A stretch of 64,000 nt of DNA. Source: CAYTES01 sp964436935 (GTDB lineage Bacteria; Patescibacteriota; Gracilibacteria; UBA1369; UBA12473). This document shows, in pieces, positions 1 through 8,815 of this stretch. How positions within the stretch are numbered: the stretch's first letter is position 1; every line of letters begins with the position of its first letter. The stretch covers positions 26,960 to 90,959 of the forward strand of contig CAYTES010000001.1 in assembly GCA_964436935.1 (NCBI GenBank). The letters are read 5' to 3'. The translations under genes and the position numbers were made by a program. Below the pieces are notes generated by a model. The model saw only the letters and a program-made list of their open reading frames with translations. It did no database searches and was not told where the DNA came from.

Positions 1-203
1 ATGCAGGGGTGGATTTTCTAACAACCGACATAACGCGTTCACAAGAAAAAAACACGTATAGAATTCTGGAAATCAACCCCAATCCGGGATTTGCAATGCA
101 CATGAAACCGGGGAATGGCACACCAAGAAATGTAGCCTCCTTTGTCGCGGATCTCTATTTCCCCGAAACTCACCAGTCGTTGCGAAGCTCCATCGTGGAA
201 TAA
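1..203 (+). CDS. ATP-grasp ligase, C-terminal end (truncated by window edge)
   Basis: The frame is open from the window edge to the TAA at 201-203. The last ~65 residues read like the end of an ATP-grasp ligase of the cyanophycin synthetase / glutathione synthetase / RimK group. A 'GVDFLTTDI' stretch is followed by the metal- and ATP-binding 'EINPNPGF', then 'MH', 'PGNG' and a final 'VADLYFP', which matches the usual ending of these enzymes. The substrate cannot be told from this fragment. The 3' end overlaps the convergent CinA-like gene by 34 bp. The GTG at 9 is probably an internal Val and not a start, because the homology continues upstream of it. Confidence 0.75.
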   Translation, partial: AGVDFLTTDITRSQEKNTYRILEINPNPGFAMHMKPGNGTPRNVASFVADLYFPETHQSLRSSIVE

Positions 204-1384
204 GATTGAATCAATTGCTGTAGCTCCGATGCAAGCCCTTGAAACCCCTCAACCTGCTCAGACAAAGAAGAAATCAATAAATACAGTGCGGTCGTTACCC
301 CTAATTGACGCGTCAATTCACGCCGACCTATGGACTCTTGATAATTGGGCCCGCCAATGGAAGAGGTCACTTCCACATAAGCGGTTTGAGTGGAAACGAA
401 ACCATCCTCTTGTTTGCGACTCAAGCCCACGGAAAAATGATCGGACTTCTCTCGTTGCCAAAAATTGGCGTACCCGGAAGTGCCGATCGCAAGGCTACTT
501 AAATCCTTAAATGCCTCCAAAACTCCTCGACTGGCCTTGGCCATGGTCTGAGGTTTTACAATATTTTCATCCGTTAGAAGTTCTTCCTCAACACCAAAAT
601 GGGCTTTAAACCTTTTATCATACCAAATCGTAGAACGATGGAGAATTTCAGAAGCACCCTTATGAGAAGTCATCAATTTAGCGACATAGCCTGCGGTAAA
701 ACTTTCCCCCAAAGAAACCCTCAAATTCAATTCCCGCAAACGAGGTTCAAGTTTTTCCCATAACCCCGCATTCAATCCTTTGAGAATCTTGGCTTCCACC
801 AAAAAACGGACATCCTCACGCTCATCATTTTTATCCAAAAGAGTCAAAATTTGCTCAAAAACAGCAATACTTCCCAACGCTTGAATCTTCTCTCGATCTT
901 CGGAATCGGAAGGCAGGTTGAGATTTAAATTCTCAACTTCCATGCGATCTCCACTCTTGGAATACGCCATAAGCTGTCCGGCTCTTTCCCCCGAAGCAAA
1001 TCCTTCAAGCCCGGCCATTACAAGCGACTCATCCACCCCGGCACGCTGACAAAATTCCACAATTTCACCGGTTTTAGCCTCGGCATACTCCCGAGGCGTT
1101 TGAACCTCGGAAAAAGCATCGAAACCGGAATAAAAAATAGGCGGAGATCCTAACAGATAACGAGAACTCCCATTATGCTGAGCCAAAAGGGAAGAAGTCC
1201 CGCCGGGAGCCATTCCATCATTAAGTATGAGTTTAAAACCGACCTGTTCCTTTAAAAAAATATGATGAATTCGTGTCGCATAGGATTCACACAAACCCTG
1301 AATATCACTTAACGGCAACTCGTAAAGCCTCTCAAGCCGGGCAGAGAGAGAAGGATTCTGAAGATTTTCAGGAACTAGAACCAT
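170..1384 (-). CDS. Tandem CinA-C-like protein (NMN amidohydrolase family)
   Basis: This 404-residue protein appears to hold two copies of the CinA C-terminal fold. The second copy (about residues 215-375) is clearest: 'LRVSLGESFTAGYVAKLMTS' corresponds to the CinA-C motif ESxTGG, followed by GASEI and the conserved 'GTSGYAN' region. The first copy (about 25-195) follows the same pattern, with 'GFKLILNDGMAPGGTSSLL' and a degenerate core. CinA-C proteins deamidate nicotinamide mononucleotide in pyridine-nucleotide salvage. The N-terminal MoCF-like domain of full CinA is absent. Both motif copies deviate from ESCTGG (ESFTAG and NDGMAPGG), so activity is uncertain. It is convergent with the upstream ATP-grasp gene. 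Confidence 0.6.
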   Translation of the reverse strand: MVLVPENLQNPSLSARLERLYELPLSDIQGLCESYATRIHHIFLKEQVGFKLILNDGMAPGGTSSLLAQHNGSSRYLLGSPPIFYSGFDAFSEVQTPREYAEAKTGEIVEFCQRAGVDESLVMAGLEGFASGERAGQLMAYSKSGDRMEVENLNLNLPSDSEDREKIQALGSIAVFEQILTLLDKNDEREDVRFLVEAKILKGLNAGLWEKLEPRLRELNLRVSLGESFTAGYVAKLMTSHKGASEILHRSTIWYDKRFKAHFGVEEELLTDENIVKPQTMAKASRGVLEAFKDLSSLAIGTSGYANFWQREKSDHFSVGLSRKQEDGFVSTQTAYVEVTSSIGGPNYQESIGRRELTRQLGVTTALYLLISSLSEQVEGFQGLASELQQLIQSYSTMELRNDW

Positions 1385-1514
1385 AAAAATGATAGGGAAA
1401 GATAGTATATTATATATAAAATATTTAAATTTGTCAATTCAAACTCACGCAAGTGACACTCATTTTTTAAAAGGGATTAACCGAAAAAAATAGAATTTAT
1501 GTTATAGTAAAAAC

Positions 1515-2345
1515 ATGAAAATTGTTATCCTGATGCCAACACTCCACCCCGGAGCGGAATTGGCCTTAAATGAAATTTTAAGGAAAAAAGAAGTCAATGT
1601 CATTGGAATCGTACGTTCGGATGTATCCTTTTTCAGAAAAAAATATTGGCAATACGTGGCCTATGGCATTCGACGCTCGGGAATATTTTACGGACTATTG
1701 ATCGCACTGATGGCTTATCTTCATGTGATCGGGGTTATATTGGCAAGCGTGCTGTGGTGGAGACGAAAACGACGATGGCTGACCCTCAACGAAATGATCG
1801 AAAACTACAAGCTGGCCTGCCATGACACACACAACATCAACAGTCCTGAAACCCTTAAAATTCTAAAAAAATGGGGGCCGGATATTTTAGTATCACTTTA
1901 TTTTGATCAAATCCTTAAAAAAGAGGCTATCGGGATCGCCAAGCATGCCACCATCAACATGCACCCGGGAATTCTTCCCAAATACCGCGGAATCTGGCCG
2001 GAGTTCTGGAAGCTATACAATAAAGAAAAAATGGCGGGGGTAACGATTCATCATCTCAATGAAAAAATTGATGACGGAACAGTGATTGGTCAGGTTCAAT
2101 ACCCCATAAAAAAGGGCGATACCCGATTCAGCCTCATGCTCAAATCGGCACAACATGGAACCAAGCTCCTACTGAAAACACTGAAAAAAATGAAGTCGAA
2201 TATTCATTTGAAACCCCTCAAACTCAAAGGGAAAGCAAAATACTACTCCCTACCCGGACGGGAGCATTTCACCAACTTTCATGCCCGGGGAAAAAGGCTT
2301 TTCTCCTTAATGGGAATATGGAAGGAAATACAAAAACGATTTTAA
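1515..2345 (+). CDS. Formyltransferase-family protein (Fmt/ArnA-like)
   Basis: This is a 276-residue protein with the formyl_trans_N signature. 'INMHPGILPKYRG' (about 147-159) supplies the catalytic Asn148 and His150 and the LPxYRG loop, and 'KIDDGTVIGQ' (about 184-193) supplies the conserved Asp. Enzymes of this fold transfer a formyl group from N10-formyltetrahydrofolate to Met-tRNA, amino sugars or amines. No C-terminal tRNA-binding domain is visible, so it is more likely a sugar or small-molecule formyltransferase than Met-tRNA formyltransferase. A strongly hydrophobic stretch at about 55-82 followed by 'WWRRKRR' is unusual for the family and may bind membrane. It overlaps the convergent thiI by 4 bp. 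Confidence 0.7.
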   Translation: MKIVILMPTLHPGAELALNEILRKKEVNVIGIVRSDVSFFRKKYWQYVAYGIRRSGIFYGLLIALMAYLHVIGVILASVLWWRRKRRWLTLNEMIENYKLACHDTHNINSPETLKILKKWGPDILVSLYFDQILKKEAIGIAKHATINMHPGILPKYRGIWPEFWKLYNKEKMAGVTIHHLNEKIDDGTVIGQVQYPIKKGDTRFSLMLKSAQHGTKLLLKTLKKMKSNIHLKPLKLKGKAKYYSLPGREHFTNFHARGKRLFSLMGIWKEIQKRF

Positions 2346-3547
2346 AACTTCACCACTCTCCGCTCGGCCCACAACTTATCCATAAAAAAGGGCACCTCCA
2401 ACTCCGCCTCAGCCTTTTCAAGTTCTTCCACGGACGCAAAAATCTGGGGACGCGGAGACGCATACAGGGAACAACAGTCTTCATCGGGTTGGCTGGACAA
2501 CTCGGCGGTTCCGATCCGATGGGCCCAATCAATGATTTCGCGTTTATCAATACCAATCAAGGGACGCAACATGGGCCGATGGGCCACCACCTCAACCGCA
2601 TACAAATTATCAAGCGTCTGGGACGCGACCTGGGCAAGACTGTCACCGGTGACAAACGCCTTAGCTTTTTCACGAAACAAAACGCGCTCGGCCAACCGAA
2701 GCATCATACGACGATAGAGCAAGGTGCGAAGCTCGGAAGGCGCAGCCACCATCACCTTTTTTTGATAATCCAAAAGTGGAATCAAATACAACTTGGCGTC
2801 AAACTGATACCGGGTCAACACTTTAACGAGCCCCTCCACATGATCAATCGAATCTTGAGACGTCGCGGGATAACTATGAAAATGCACAAAAGCCACTTTT
2901 GCCCCACGCCGCATCATCATCCAGCTGGCCACCGGTGAATCAAATCCGGAAGAAATGAGTGCCAATACTTTTCCACTGGAGCCCACCGGCAGTCCTCCGG
3001 GGCCTGGAATTTTACTGCAATACAAATGAACTTCCTCTCGCCCCCAATCCACATAAAAAGTAACTTTCGGATGTTTCAAATTCACCTTCAACACCGGAAA
3101 CTGATTCAACAAATGACGTGAGATGGCTTGCGCCATTTCCATGGAGGTTTGGGGAAAAAGTTTATTGGAACGATGGGCGGAAACGCGAAAAGGCAGCGGC
3201 CCAAAAGGGATAGTCTTAAAATCCCCCTCCAAACCCATGATTCGCTCAATCTCAACCTTCAAAAGCTCCTCAGCTTTTTGATAAACGTCCTCCCACTCGG
3301 GCTTTGCCGAAACCACCGGACAAAAATGAGCCACGCCCATCACATCCCGGAGCCGATCCTGCACCATAGGAGCAATCGAATCATCACAACTCACTTGAAA
3401 ATGATCTCGCTTTTTGCGAACCCGAAATAAAGAAGGTCCCACATCAGCCAGCGCCTTATTCAAATTCTCTTTCAGGCAAGATTCAAAGAAAGATCGATTA
3501 TTCCCCTTCAACCCAATCTCATGATAGCGCACAATAAACAGTGACAT
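2342..3547 (-). CDS. thiI: tRNA 4-thiouridine synthase ThiI
   Basis: This 401-residue protein has a THUMP domain (about 60-180) followed by an ATP-binding PP-loop domain. The PP-loop 'ISSGFDSPVASW' (about 198-209) matches the SGGxDS motif. The later 'PDEDCCSLYASPRPQ' carries the conserved Cys near the active site. ThiI adenylates U8 of tRNA and inserts sulfur to make s4U. No rhodanese domain follows, so sulfur must come from a separate donor, and a role in thiamine synthesis cannot be inferred. The N-terminal 'RYHEIGLKGNNRSFFE' is typical of ThiI and supports the ATG at 3547. Confidence 0.93.
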   Translation of the reverse strand: MSLFIVRYHEIGLKGNNRSFFESCLKENLNKALADVGPSLFRVRKKRDHFQVSCDDSIAPMVQDRLRDVMGVAHFCPVVSAKPEWEDVYQKAEELLKVEIERIMGLEGDFKTIPFGPLPFRVSAHRSNKLFPQTSMEMAQAISRHLLNQFPVLKVNLKHPKVTFYVDWGREEVHLYCSKIPGPGGLPVGSSGKVLALISSGFDSPVASWMMMRRGAKVAFVHFHSYPATSQDSIDHVEGLVKVLTRYQFDAKLYLIPLLDYQKKVMVAAPSELRTLLYRRMMLRLAERVLFREKAKAFVTGDSLAQVASQTLDNLYAVEVVAHRPMLRPLIGIDKREIIDWAHRIGTAELSSQPDEDCCSLYASPRPQIFASVEELEKAEAELEVPFFMDKLWAERRVVKF

Positions 3548-3598
3548 AGAACTCTAAAATGGTTAATATGAGGAAGTTGATCTTAACATGAACCTCCC

Positions 3599-4042
3599 AT
3601 GAAAAAAAATTTCTCTTTTCTATCTATTCTTATTATCCTTGCCATGACCCTAGCTTCCACCGGATGTTCCGATTCCAACAGCCCCGCTCCCGATGCCGGA
3701 GGCTATGTCACCAACAGCAGCGGATTAAAATATAAAGATATCATGGTGGGGACAGGCGATACTGCCGAAGTCGGAAAAACCTTGAGCATGCATTATGTGG
3801 GGACCTTAACGGATGGAAGCAAATTCGACAGCTCCCGAGATCGAGGCACTCCCTTTGAATTCACCTTGGGCATGGGAGAAGTGATCCAAGGATGGGACGA
3901 AGGCGTAGAAGGAATGAAAGAAAGTGGAAAACGAGAATTGGTGATTCCCTACCAGCTGGCCTATGGCGAACAGGGTATCCCGGGCGTTATCCCTGCCAAA
4001 TCCACCTTAGTATTTGAAGTAGAACTACTTGAAGTGCAGTAA
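3599..4042 (+). CDS. FKBP-type peptidyl-prolyl isomerase lipoprotein
   Basis: A hydrophobic signal peptide ends in a lipobox with Cys23 (STGC), so the mature protein should be lipid-anchored outside the membrane. Residues ~40-147 form one complete FKBP domain: '[27 protein letters not shown]', 'GSKFDSS', '[10 protein letters not shown]', '[23 protein letters not shown]'. These hold the active-site Tyr, Phe, Asp and Trp of active family members. It probably speeds proline isomerisation during folding of exported proteins, which suits the many secreted proteins nearby. The ATG follows a CCTCCC run and has no Shine-Dalgarno motif. A hairpin terminator follows 30 bp downstream. Confidence 0.92.
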   Translation: MKKNFSFLSILIILAMTLASTGCSDSNSPAPDAGGYVTNSSGLKYKDIMVGTGDTAEVGKTLSMHYVGTLTDGSKFDSSRDRGTPFEFTLGMGEVIQGWDEGVEGMKESGKRELVIPYQLAYGEQGIPGVIPAKSTLVFEVELLEVQ

Positions 4043-4072
4043 ATTGGGCCAGTTGTAGAAAAAAAATTTAAT

Positions 4073-4103
4073 TAAATAGCCGCTCCCACAGCGGTTATTT
4101 TTT
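4073..4103 (+). terminator. Rho-independent terminator of the FKBP gene
   Basis: A 10-bp stem (4075-4084 with 4090-4099, one G-T pair) with a 5-nt loop is followed by a run of T. It lies 30 bp after the FKBP stop codon. Confidence 0.8.
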
Positions 4104-4189
4104 AATTCCATGGTTTAAATGAAACTTTCCAACCGGCGCTGATGTCTACATAAGCAACAATCACTTACTTCACTTTAAAAAAACGCACC

Positions 4190-5029
4190 ATGCCGGAATC
4201 CAAACCTTTTCTCCACGCACTCCCTTCCAATAAATCCCAAAAAATATCTACAGAAAGCTCATTGATGCGATCCCTTGAGTATGAACTATCGGAACTGGTG
4301 CATACCGCGGAGGATGAACGAACGGACAAGGCTTTGATACAAGGGCTAAGACAGTTTGAAAAAGAAGTTCAAATGGCCGACCCGAATCAAGAACGTTACC
4401 CTCAAATCATCCTAAGTGAACTTGCAACACTGGGCGAAGTGGTACAGGAATTAAAACCCTTCGAATATTTAAATGGAAATGAAACCTTCGAAATCAAACA
4501 TCGTGCCCAATGTCTCATGCGTGACGCACTCATTCGAATAACCACCATGAACGAAACCATCATGGGCCAATATCAACAAGAAATCTTGGAACGAGAATCC
4601 TCACGGGAAGCGATCAAGGCAATATCCGTCGCCACAGAAGCCCGTTTTAAAACGTTAAAATATGGAAAAAAAACAAGCACCACGGAACGCCGTGACAACG
4701 AGAAATACAATAAAGAACAAATTGCATTCCAAGAAGAATTTAATGCTACGGCTTCGGCCGTTGAAAAAAAATGGGACTACATTCAAAAACAAACCGATGA
4801 TGAAAAAAGAACCAAAATGGCCCGGGAATTCGCCGAAGACGAACAACGGAACCTTCTAAAAAAATTGCAGTGGAGAATGAACGGCATCGAAAGGAGCATA
4901 AAACATGCAAAAATAGGCGTCGATTATTTTACAGAAAGAGTTGCAGCGTTGATGAAGGATGTAATATCCCGAGAAAAAAGATCCGCTCAATCATCAGCAA
5001 ATTACTCGCTCCAAACCGCTTCGGCGTGA
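4190..5029 (+). CDS. Hypothetical charged helical protein
   Basis: I do not recognise this 279-residue protein. It is rich in Glu, Lys, Arg and Gln and predicted almost wholly helical, with coiled-coil character from about residue 130 to 260. There is no signal peptide, membrane segment or catalytic motif, so it is probably cytoplasmic. It has its own position after a terminator and is convergent with the thioredoxin-like gene. Codon use resembles its neighbours, which supports it as a real gene. Confidence 0.65.
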   Translation: MPESKPFLHALPSNKSQKISTESSLMRSLEYELSELVHTAEDERTDKALIQGLRQFEKEVQMADPNQERYPQIILSELATLGEVVQELKPFEYLNGNETFEIKHRAQCLMRDALIRITTMNETIMGQYQQEILERESSREAIKAISVATEARFKTLKYGKKTSTTERRDNEKYNKEQIAFQEEFNATASAVEKKWDYIQKQTDDEKRTKMAREFAEDEQRNLLKKLQWRMNGIERSIKHAKIGVDYFTERVAALMKDVISREKRSAQSSANYSLQTASA

Positions 5030-5044
5030 ATGGCACATTCGCCC

Positions 5045-5602
5045 CTATTCCTTCCACTTGATCGAACAACCAATAAAATGCGCTTGGGGCTTAGGCACCT
5101 GACGATCCTCAACCAAAGCCTTTAAAGCCTCATACAAAGGCCGCTCCATCACTTTACCGGAATCGGAATAGGAATCATCAATCCCTCCGGTATACACCAA
5201 TTTTCGCTCCGCATTGAAAACAAAAATCTGAGGAGTTCTTTCGGCATGATAAGCGTGAGCCACCTGCTGACTCTCATCATGCAAGTAAGGAAAATTGAGG
5301 TTTAAAATATGATGAGTCTCCACCATTTTTTCAAAAGAATCTTCCGGGTAGCGAGACGAATCATTGGAGTTGATGCCCAGAAACTGAACTCCGCGATCAA
5401 AAAATTCATCCTGTAAGGCAATCAAACGGCCCCAATAGGCTTGAACATACGGACAATGATTGCAAACAAAAGAAACCACCAAAAAAGGTTTGGCTTCATA
5501 GTCCTCAAGGCCGTGATGGGAACTATCCACCCCTTTGAGTTGAAAGTGCGGAGCGGTAGATCCCAATGGAAACGGATTTTGAGCAAAAGTGTATTCTGCC
5601 AT
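5045..5602 (-). CDS. Thioredoxin/redoxin-family protein (CNHCPY type)
   Basis: A 185-residue AhpC/TSA-redoxin fold protein. After 'LVVSFVCNHCPYVQAYWGRL' (about 42-61) comes a typical 'FLGINSND' and the cis-Pro loop 'TPQIFVF' (about 122-128); the end 'IGCSIKWK' is characteristic of this subfamily. The CxxC Cys pair would perform thiol-disulfide exchange or peroxide reduction; the physiological substrate is not known. There is no signal peptide, so it should act in the cytoplasm. It is followed 14 bp upstream by another minus-strand gene and may share its transcript. Confidence 0.85.
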   Translation of the reverse strand: MAEYTFAQNPFPLGSTAPHFQLKGVDSSHHGLEDYEAKPFLVVSFVCNHCPYVQAYWGRLIALQDEFFDRGVQFLGINSNDSSRYPEDSFEKMVETHHILNLNFPYLHDESQQVAHAYHAERTPQIFVFNAERKLVYTGGIDDSYSDSGKVMERPLYEALKALVEDRQVPKPQAHFIGCSIKWKE

Positions 5603-5616
5603 AGAGATTGGATCGT

Positions 5617-6354
5617 CTAAGAAAATTCTCCTTCTAATTCATGAAAAGAGGAAGAGGGAGGCTTTTGTTCATTCAAGATAGAAAGAACTTGGATCATGCG
5701 ATCAAAACGCTCTCTAAAATATCCCCACTCCATTAAAAATTGCAAGAAATAACCCGCTTTTCGAGATTCGGAAAGATAATTGTACCGAGCAGCCAAATCG
5801 AGCGCCGTACTATAACCGGAATACGCCATGTCCCGTGAAAATTCATACTGTTCTTTAGGACTTCTTGCAACCATGTGGCCACCTCTTCCTGCCGCATAAT
5901 TCAAGCCCGTATCACCCAATCTCATTGTCTTAATCAATTTGGTTCCAGGAGTTGACTCTTGTTCAGCATCTCTCATTAAAATCATAAGTGAATCTTGACC
6001 TTCATAAATAGATTCTTGAGAAGGATCTCCAGCTGGAGATTGTGGCATCATAGTACGAAAAAAGAAACTTTGAAGTGCCAAAACTAAAGCGGGTCCGCCT
6101 TCAATAAAACCTTTTGCCTTAACAATACGAGCCAAAGTTTGAGTCAAAGCATCTTGAAATTTTTGCACCCTCACACCTTTAAGAGAAGAGGCTTCCATGC
6201 GAGCCATAGCGTCCAAAACAAGACTATCATTCAACTTACCGGCCAGAACGAGATCAAATATGAACTCATTTGGATCTGAAGCCTCAGCCAAAGAATTAGC
6301 CTGGCCAAGATGAACGCCAACAATATCGACTTCAGGAAAATCTTTTAACGGCAT
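5617..6354 (-). CDS. Hypothetical protein
   Basis: This 245-residue protein is not recognised. It has no signal peptide and no clear motif. It looks like a mixed, mostly helical cytoplasmic protein with several Met- and Leu-rich helices, and a glycine-rich turn 'GLNYAAGRGGHM' near residue 150. It ends 14 bp before the thioredoxin-like gene and may be co-transcribed with it. Good codon use and a clean ATG support it as a gene. Confidence 0.6.
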   Translation of the reverse strand: MPLKDFPEVDIVGVHLGQANSLAEASDPNEFIFDLVLAGKLNDSLVLDAMARMEASSLKGVRVQKFQDALTQTLARIVKAKGFIEGGPALVLALQSFFFRTMMPQSPAGDPSQESIYEGQDSLMILMRDAEQESTPGTKLIKTMRLGDTGLNYAAGRGGHMVARSPKEQYEFSRDMAYSGYSTALDLAARYNYLSESRKAGYFLQFLMEWGYFRERFDRMIQVLSILNEQKPPSSSFHELEGEFS

Positions 6355-6437
6355 ACAAAAATTTATTTATTATTTAAGATCAATAAAAATTTATAGCAAA
6401 CAAACCAAAATTGAGTCAATCAAATCAGTCCCTGTAA

Positions 6438-6992
6438 TTAAAATTTTAAATGAGCAAAATCGATATCCGGCCAAAGGCGTTCAAACAATTCATCCGCAGA
6501 CTCGGTACTCCGTTCGTACTCTGTTAAATTCAATTCCCTCAGCGCCTTATCGATGGCCGCAGGATTCGGCCCCTCAATTTCAATATAAACCGGCACCCCC
6601 GGATAAGCATCAATATCCACATGAATCTCTCCCCATTGGTACGATTCTCTCCGTTTATCGTTGTCCATGGTCACCACAAAACCCAACCCACGCACAATCC
6701 CCTCAAACTGCTGAGCATTCTCCACCGTGGTTTCAATCTCCTCACGCACTTTACAGCCATCAATAATCTGTTTGGGCCCCTTATAACAAATCTCAAATTT
6801 GGAAGGAAAATCATTTTCTCCTTCCCATCGGCGTAAGCGAAACAACTTTCGTGCGTCTTTAAGAAAAGAGCCCTGATCAAAATGCAGGCATTTCACCTTC
6901 CCTTGAAAAAGAAACTGAGCCCCCAACGTCTCAAGACGCTCCTTCAGACGCTCTATATCTACGCCCAATACTTTAATTTCAATTTCAGCCAC
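6438..6992 (-). CDS. CYTH-domain protein (class IV adenylate cyclase / thiamine triphosphatase-like)
   Basis: A 184-residue CYTH protein. The signature ExExK motif is at the very N-terminus (EIEIK, residues 3-7). It is followed by the alternating acidic and basic strands that line the tunnel fold: 'KLFRLRRW', 'KFEICYKGP', 'VREEIETTV', 'KRRESYQWGEIHVDID', 'VYIEIEGP'. CYTH enzymes act on triphosphates (ATP to cAMP, thiamine triphosphate or inorganic triphosphate) with divalent metals. The length and the aspartate-rich 'HVDIDAYPGVPVYIEIE' resemble CyaB/class IV cyclase relatives, but the substrate cannot be assigned. The start codon is GTG. Confidence 0.85.
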   Translation of the reverse strand: MAEIEIKVLGVDIERLKERLETLGAQFLFQGKVKCLHFDQGSFLKDARKLFRLRRWEGENDFPSKFEICYKGPKQIIDGCKVREEIETTVENAQQFEGIVRGLGFVVTMDNDKRRESYQWGEIHVDIDAYPGVPVYIEIEGPNPAAIDKALRELNLTEYERSTESADELFERLWPDIDFAHLKF

Positions 6993-7121
6993 AAGAAAAC
7001 TATAACATAACCCTCTTTCAGGAGAAATACCCTGATTTGAACAGGTTCTAAAAACTCGCCGATATTCTATACTCTAATTCTAGACAATGTTTGCGAAAAA
7101 AATGGCCTTAACCTAACCAGC

Positions 7122-7415
7122 TTGCGAGAAAGCAAAATTTCTTCCCCCACAAAGTATTATCTCAAAAAAGGCGGCTTAAACTTCTCTCAAAAATTCGATT
7201 CCCTGGTGACATTAACGGAAAAATTGCTGGCCGCGATCCATGCCCTCCGAGATCAAGAAGTAAAAAAAATAAGCCACCATAAATACACGCTCAATGGAGA
7301 ACTGGCCGATATGCTGTTGAATATTTTAAATCAAGCCTCAACCAACGAACGGATTAAAATCAGAGAAATATTCAAAAAATACAGACTACAAAGCCGTTCC
7401 CTTTCTTCCAAATGA
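7122..7415 (+). CDS. Small hypothetical helical protein
   Basis: A 97-residue open frame with codon use like its neighbours. It is basic and predicted helical and contains no recognised motif. The only start codon in frame is a TTG at 7122 without a ribosome binding site; the frame stays open further upstream but has no ATG, so the true start is unsure. It sits alone between two minus-strand genes and ends 7 bp before the convergent PTPS gene. Confidence 0.45.
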   Translation: MRESKISSPTKYYLKKGGLNFSQKFDSLVTLTEKLLAAIHALRDQEVKKISHHKYTLNGELADMLLNILNQASTNERIKIREIFKKYRLQSRSLSSK

Positions 7416-7422
7416 ATAGAAA

Positions 7423-7869
7423 TCATACTCCGCGGTAAGCCACCCCACTATTTTCCGTCTCCCACAGTTTAACCTCGAACAAACGTACCTGGGGGTCGCC
7501 CAGAGTACAGTCCAAGGAAAGAGTTTGATTCAAATAACGTTTCAAATCTTCACCCAAATTGGGGTCTTTCAACTCTTGTTGCAAAAGCGAGGCCAAAGGG
7601 AATAAACGATCCCAAATCCAACGACACACCAATTCCGCCGAAGGATTCTCAAAATGATCATTCAAATTCTGGTGATCCAACACGCCCAAAATCTGTCGCT
7701 GAACAATTCGCTTTAAAATCACAAAATCAATCACCAGGCCGTTGGAATCCATCTCCCCCTCGACCGTCACCTCCAAACGGTATGTATGACCATGCACATT
7801 CTCGCATTTCCCGTAGTAACGGGTAAGCGCATGAGCGGCATCGAAAATAAAAATCTTTGTAATAAGCAT
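7423..7869 (-). CDS. queD: 6-pyruvoyl-tetrahydropterin synthase family (QueD / PTPS-I/III type)
   Basis: A 148-residue protein from the ATG at 7869; a frame extension to 7911 has no family similarity. Zinc ligands are His13 (FDAAHAL) and His26 and His28 (HGH). The motif is C-E-N-V-H-G-H at 22-28, which combines the Cys of QueD/PTPS with the Glu of the folate-type PTPS-III. Family literature describes such CExxHGH members as able to make both 6-carboxytetrahydropterin (queuosine) and 6-hydroxymethyldihydropterin (folate, bypassing FolB). It lies about 80 bp downstream of folP on the same strand, which favours a folate role. 'DHQNLND' and 'LWET' near the end are standard. Confidence 0.88.
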   Translation of the reverse strand: MLITKIFIFDAAHALTRYYGKCENVHGHTYRLEVTVEGEMDSNGLVIDFVILKRIVQRQILGVLDHQNLNDHFENPSAELVCRWIWDRLFPLASLLQQELKDPNLGEDLKRYLNQTLSLDCTLGDPQVRLFEVKLWETENSGVAYRGV

Positions 7870-7951
7870 AAAAAGGGATTGGGATAACCCAATTTTTCCA
7901 CAAAAAATCAAAAAAGCACAGAAAAATCAAAGGAAATCCCGCAAAAGCATC

Positions 7952-8803
7952 TCACCCCTGTCGATAGGCACTATAAAATTGCAACAATCGATAGGTTTCC
8001 TTCACATCATGGACACGCAACAAATTCACTCCATGGCTCAAGGCCACCCAAGCGGCGGCCAAAGAGCCTTCCAAACGATCTTGCGGTCCAATGCCGCCAC
8101 AAATTTCTCCAATAAAGCCCTTGCGAGAAGCTCCCACCAAAACCGGAAAGCCGATCTCCGTCAACTCCCCCAATCGTTTGAGAATATCCAAACTGACACG
8201 CGGATCACCACTGACAAAAGCGCCCATTCCCGGATCCACAATAAGCTGAGATCGCTGAATTCCACCTTTCTGAAAAACAGCCCATCGCTCGTCAAAAAAA
8301 GAAATTAAAGTTTGAATAATATCGTCGTAATGAACCACTTTTCGCGTGGTGCGAGGCGTCGCATCCTTAGAATACATGACCACCACGGGAACTTTTTTTT
8401 CGGCAATAAGCGAAACCATGGCCGAATCACCCCGTAGTCCCGTCACATCATTGACCATATCAGCCCCCGCCTCCAACGCCTGACGTGCCACATCCTCTTT
8501 CCACGTATCGATCGAGATCCAAACCTCGGCATCTCGAATGCGCAGTTCCCGAATCACAGGAATAACACGATTCAACTCCTCTTCCTGGGAAACGTCCTGC
8601 GATTCGGGTCCCGTAGATTCCCCTCCCACATCAATAATAGAAGCCCCTTCGGAAATCATCTGTAAACCTCGTTCCACAGCAGACTCCACTCCTCCATATT
8701 GTCCTCCATCCGAAAAAGAGTCCGGCGTCACATTCAAAATCCCCATAATCTGAGGAGAAGACAAATCCAACTGCTTTGATCCGGACCGTAAAAAATTCCG
8801 CAT
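7952..8803 (-). CDS. folP: Dihydropteroate synthase
   Basis: A 283-residue protein with all DHPS hallmarks. 'IMGILNVTPDSFSDGG' (about 19-34) is the pterin/pyrophosphate loop, 'IDVGGESTGP' is loop 2, and 'WISIDTWKE', 'MVNDVTG', 'IVDPGMGAF', 'GASRKGFIGE' and the closing 'LRVHDV' follow. It condenses 6-hydroxymethyldihydropterin pyrophosphate with p-aminobenzoate to give dihydropteroate. Its neighbours include a PTPS downstream and pabC- and pabB-like genes upstream, giving a folate cluster on one strand. An AGGA lies 8-11 nt before the ATG, one of the few Shine-Dalgarno-like signals in this window. Confidence 0.96.
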   Translation of the reverse strand: MRNFLRSGSKQLDLSSPQIMGILNVTPDSFSDGGQYGGVESAVERGLQMISEGASIIDVGGESTGPESQDVSQEEELNRVIPVIRELRIRDAEVWISIDTWKEDVARQALEAGADMVNDVTGLRGDSAMVSLIAEKKVPVVVMYSKDATPRTTRKVVHYDDIIQTLISFFDERWAVFQKGGIQRSQLIVDPGMGAFVSGDPRVSLDILKRLGELTEIGFPVLVGASRKGFIGEICGGIGPQDRLEGSLAAAWVALSHGVNLLRVHDVKETYRLLQFYSAYRQG

Positions 8804-8815
8804 AAAAAATTCCTA

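Noticed and set aside
142..510. Two overlapping plus-strand frames inside the CinA-like gene
   Set aside because: They are antisense shadows with no family features.
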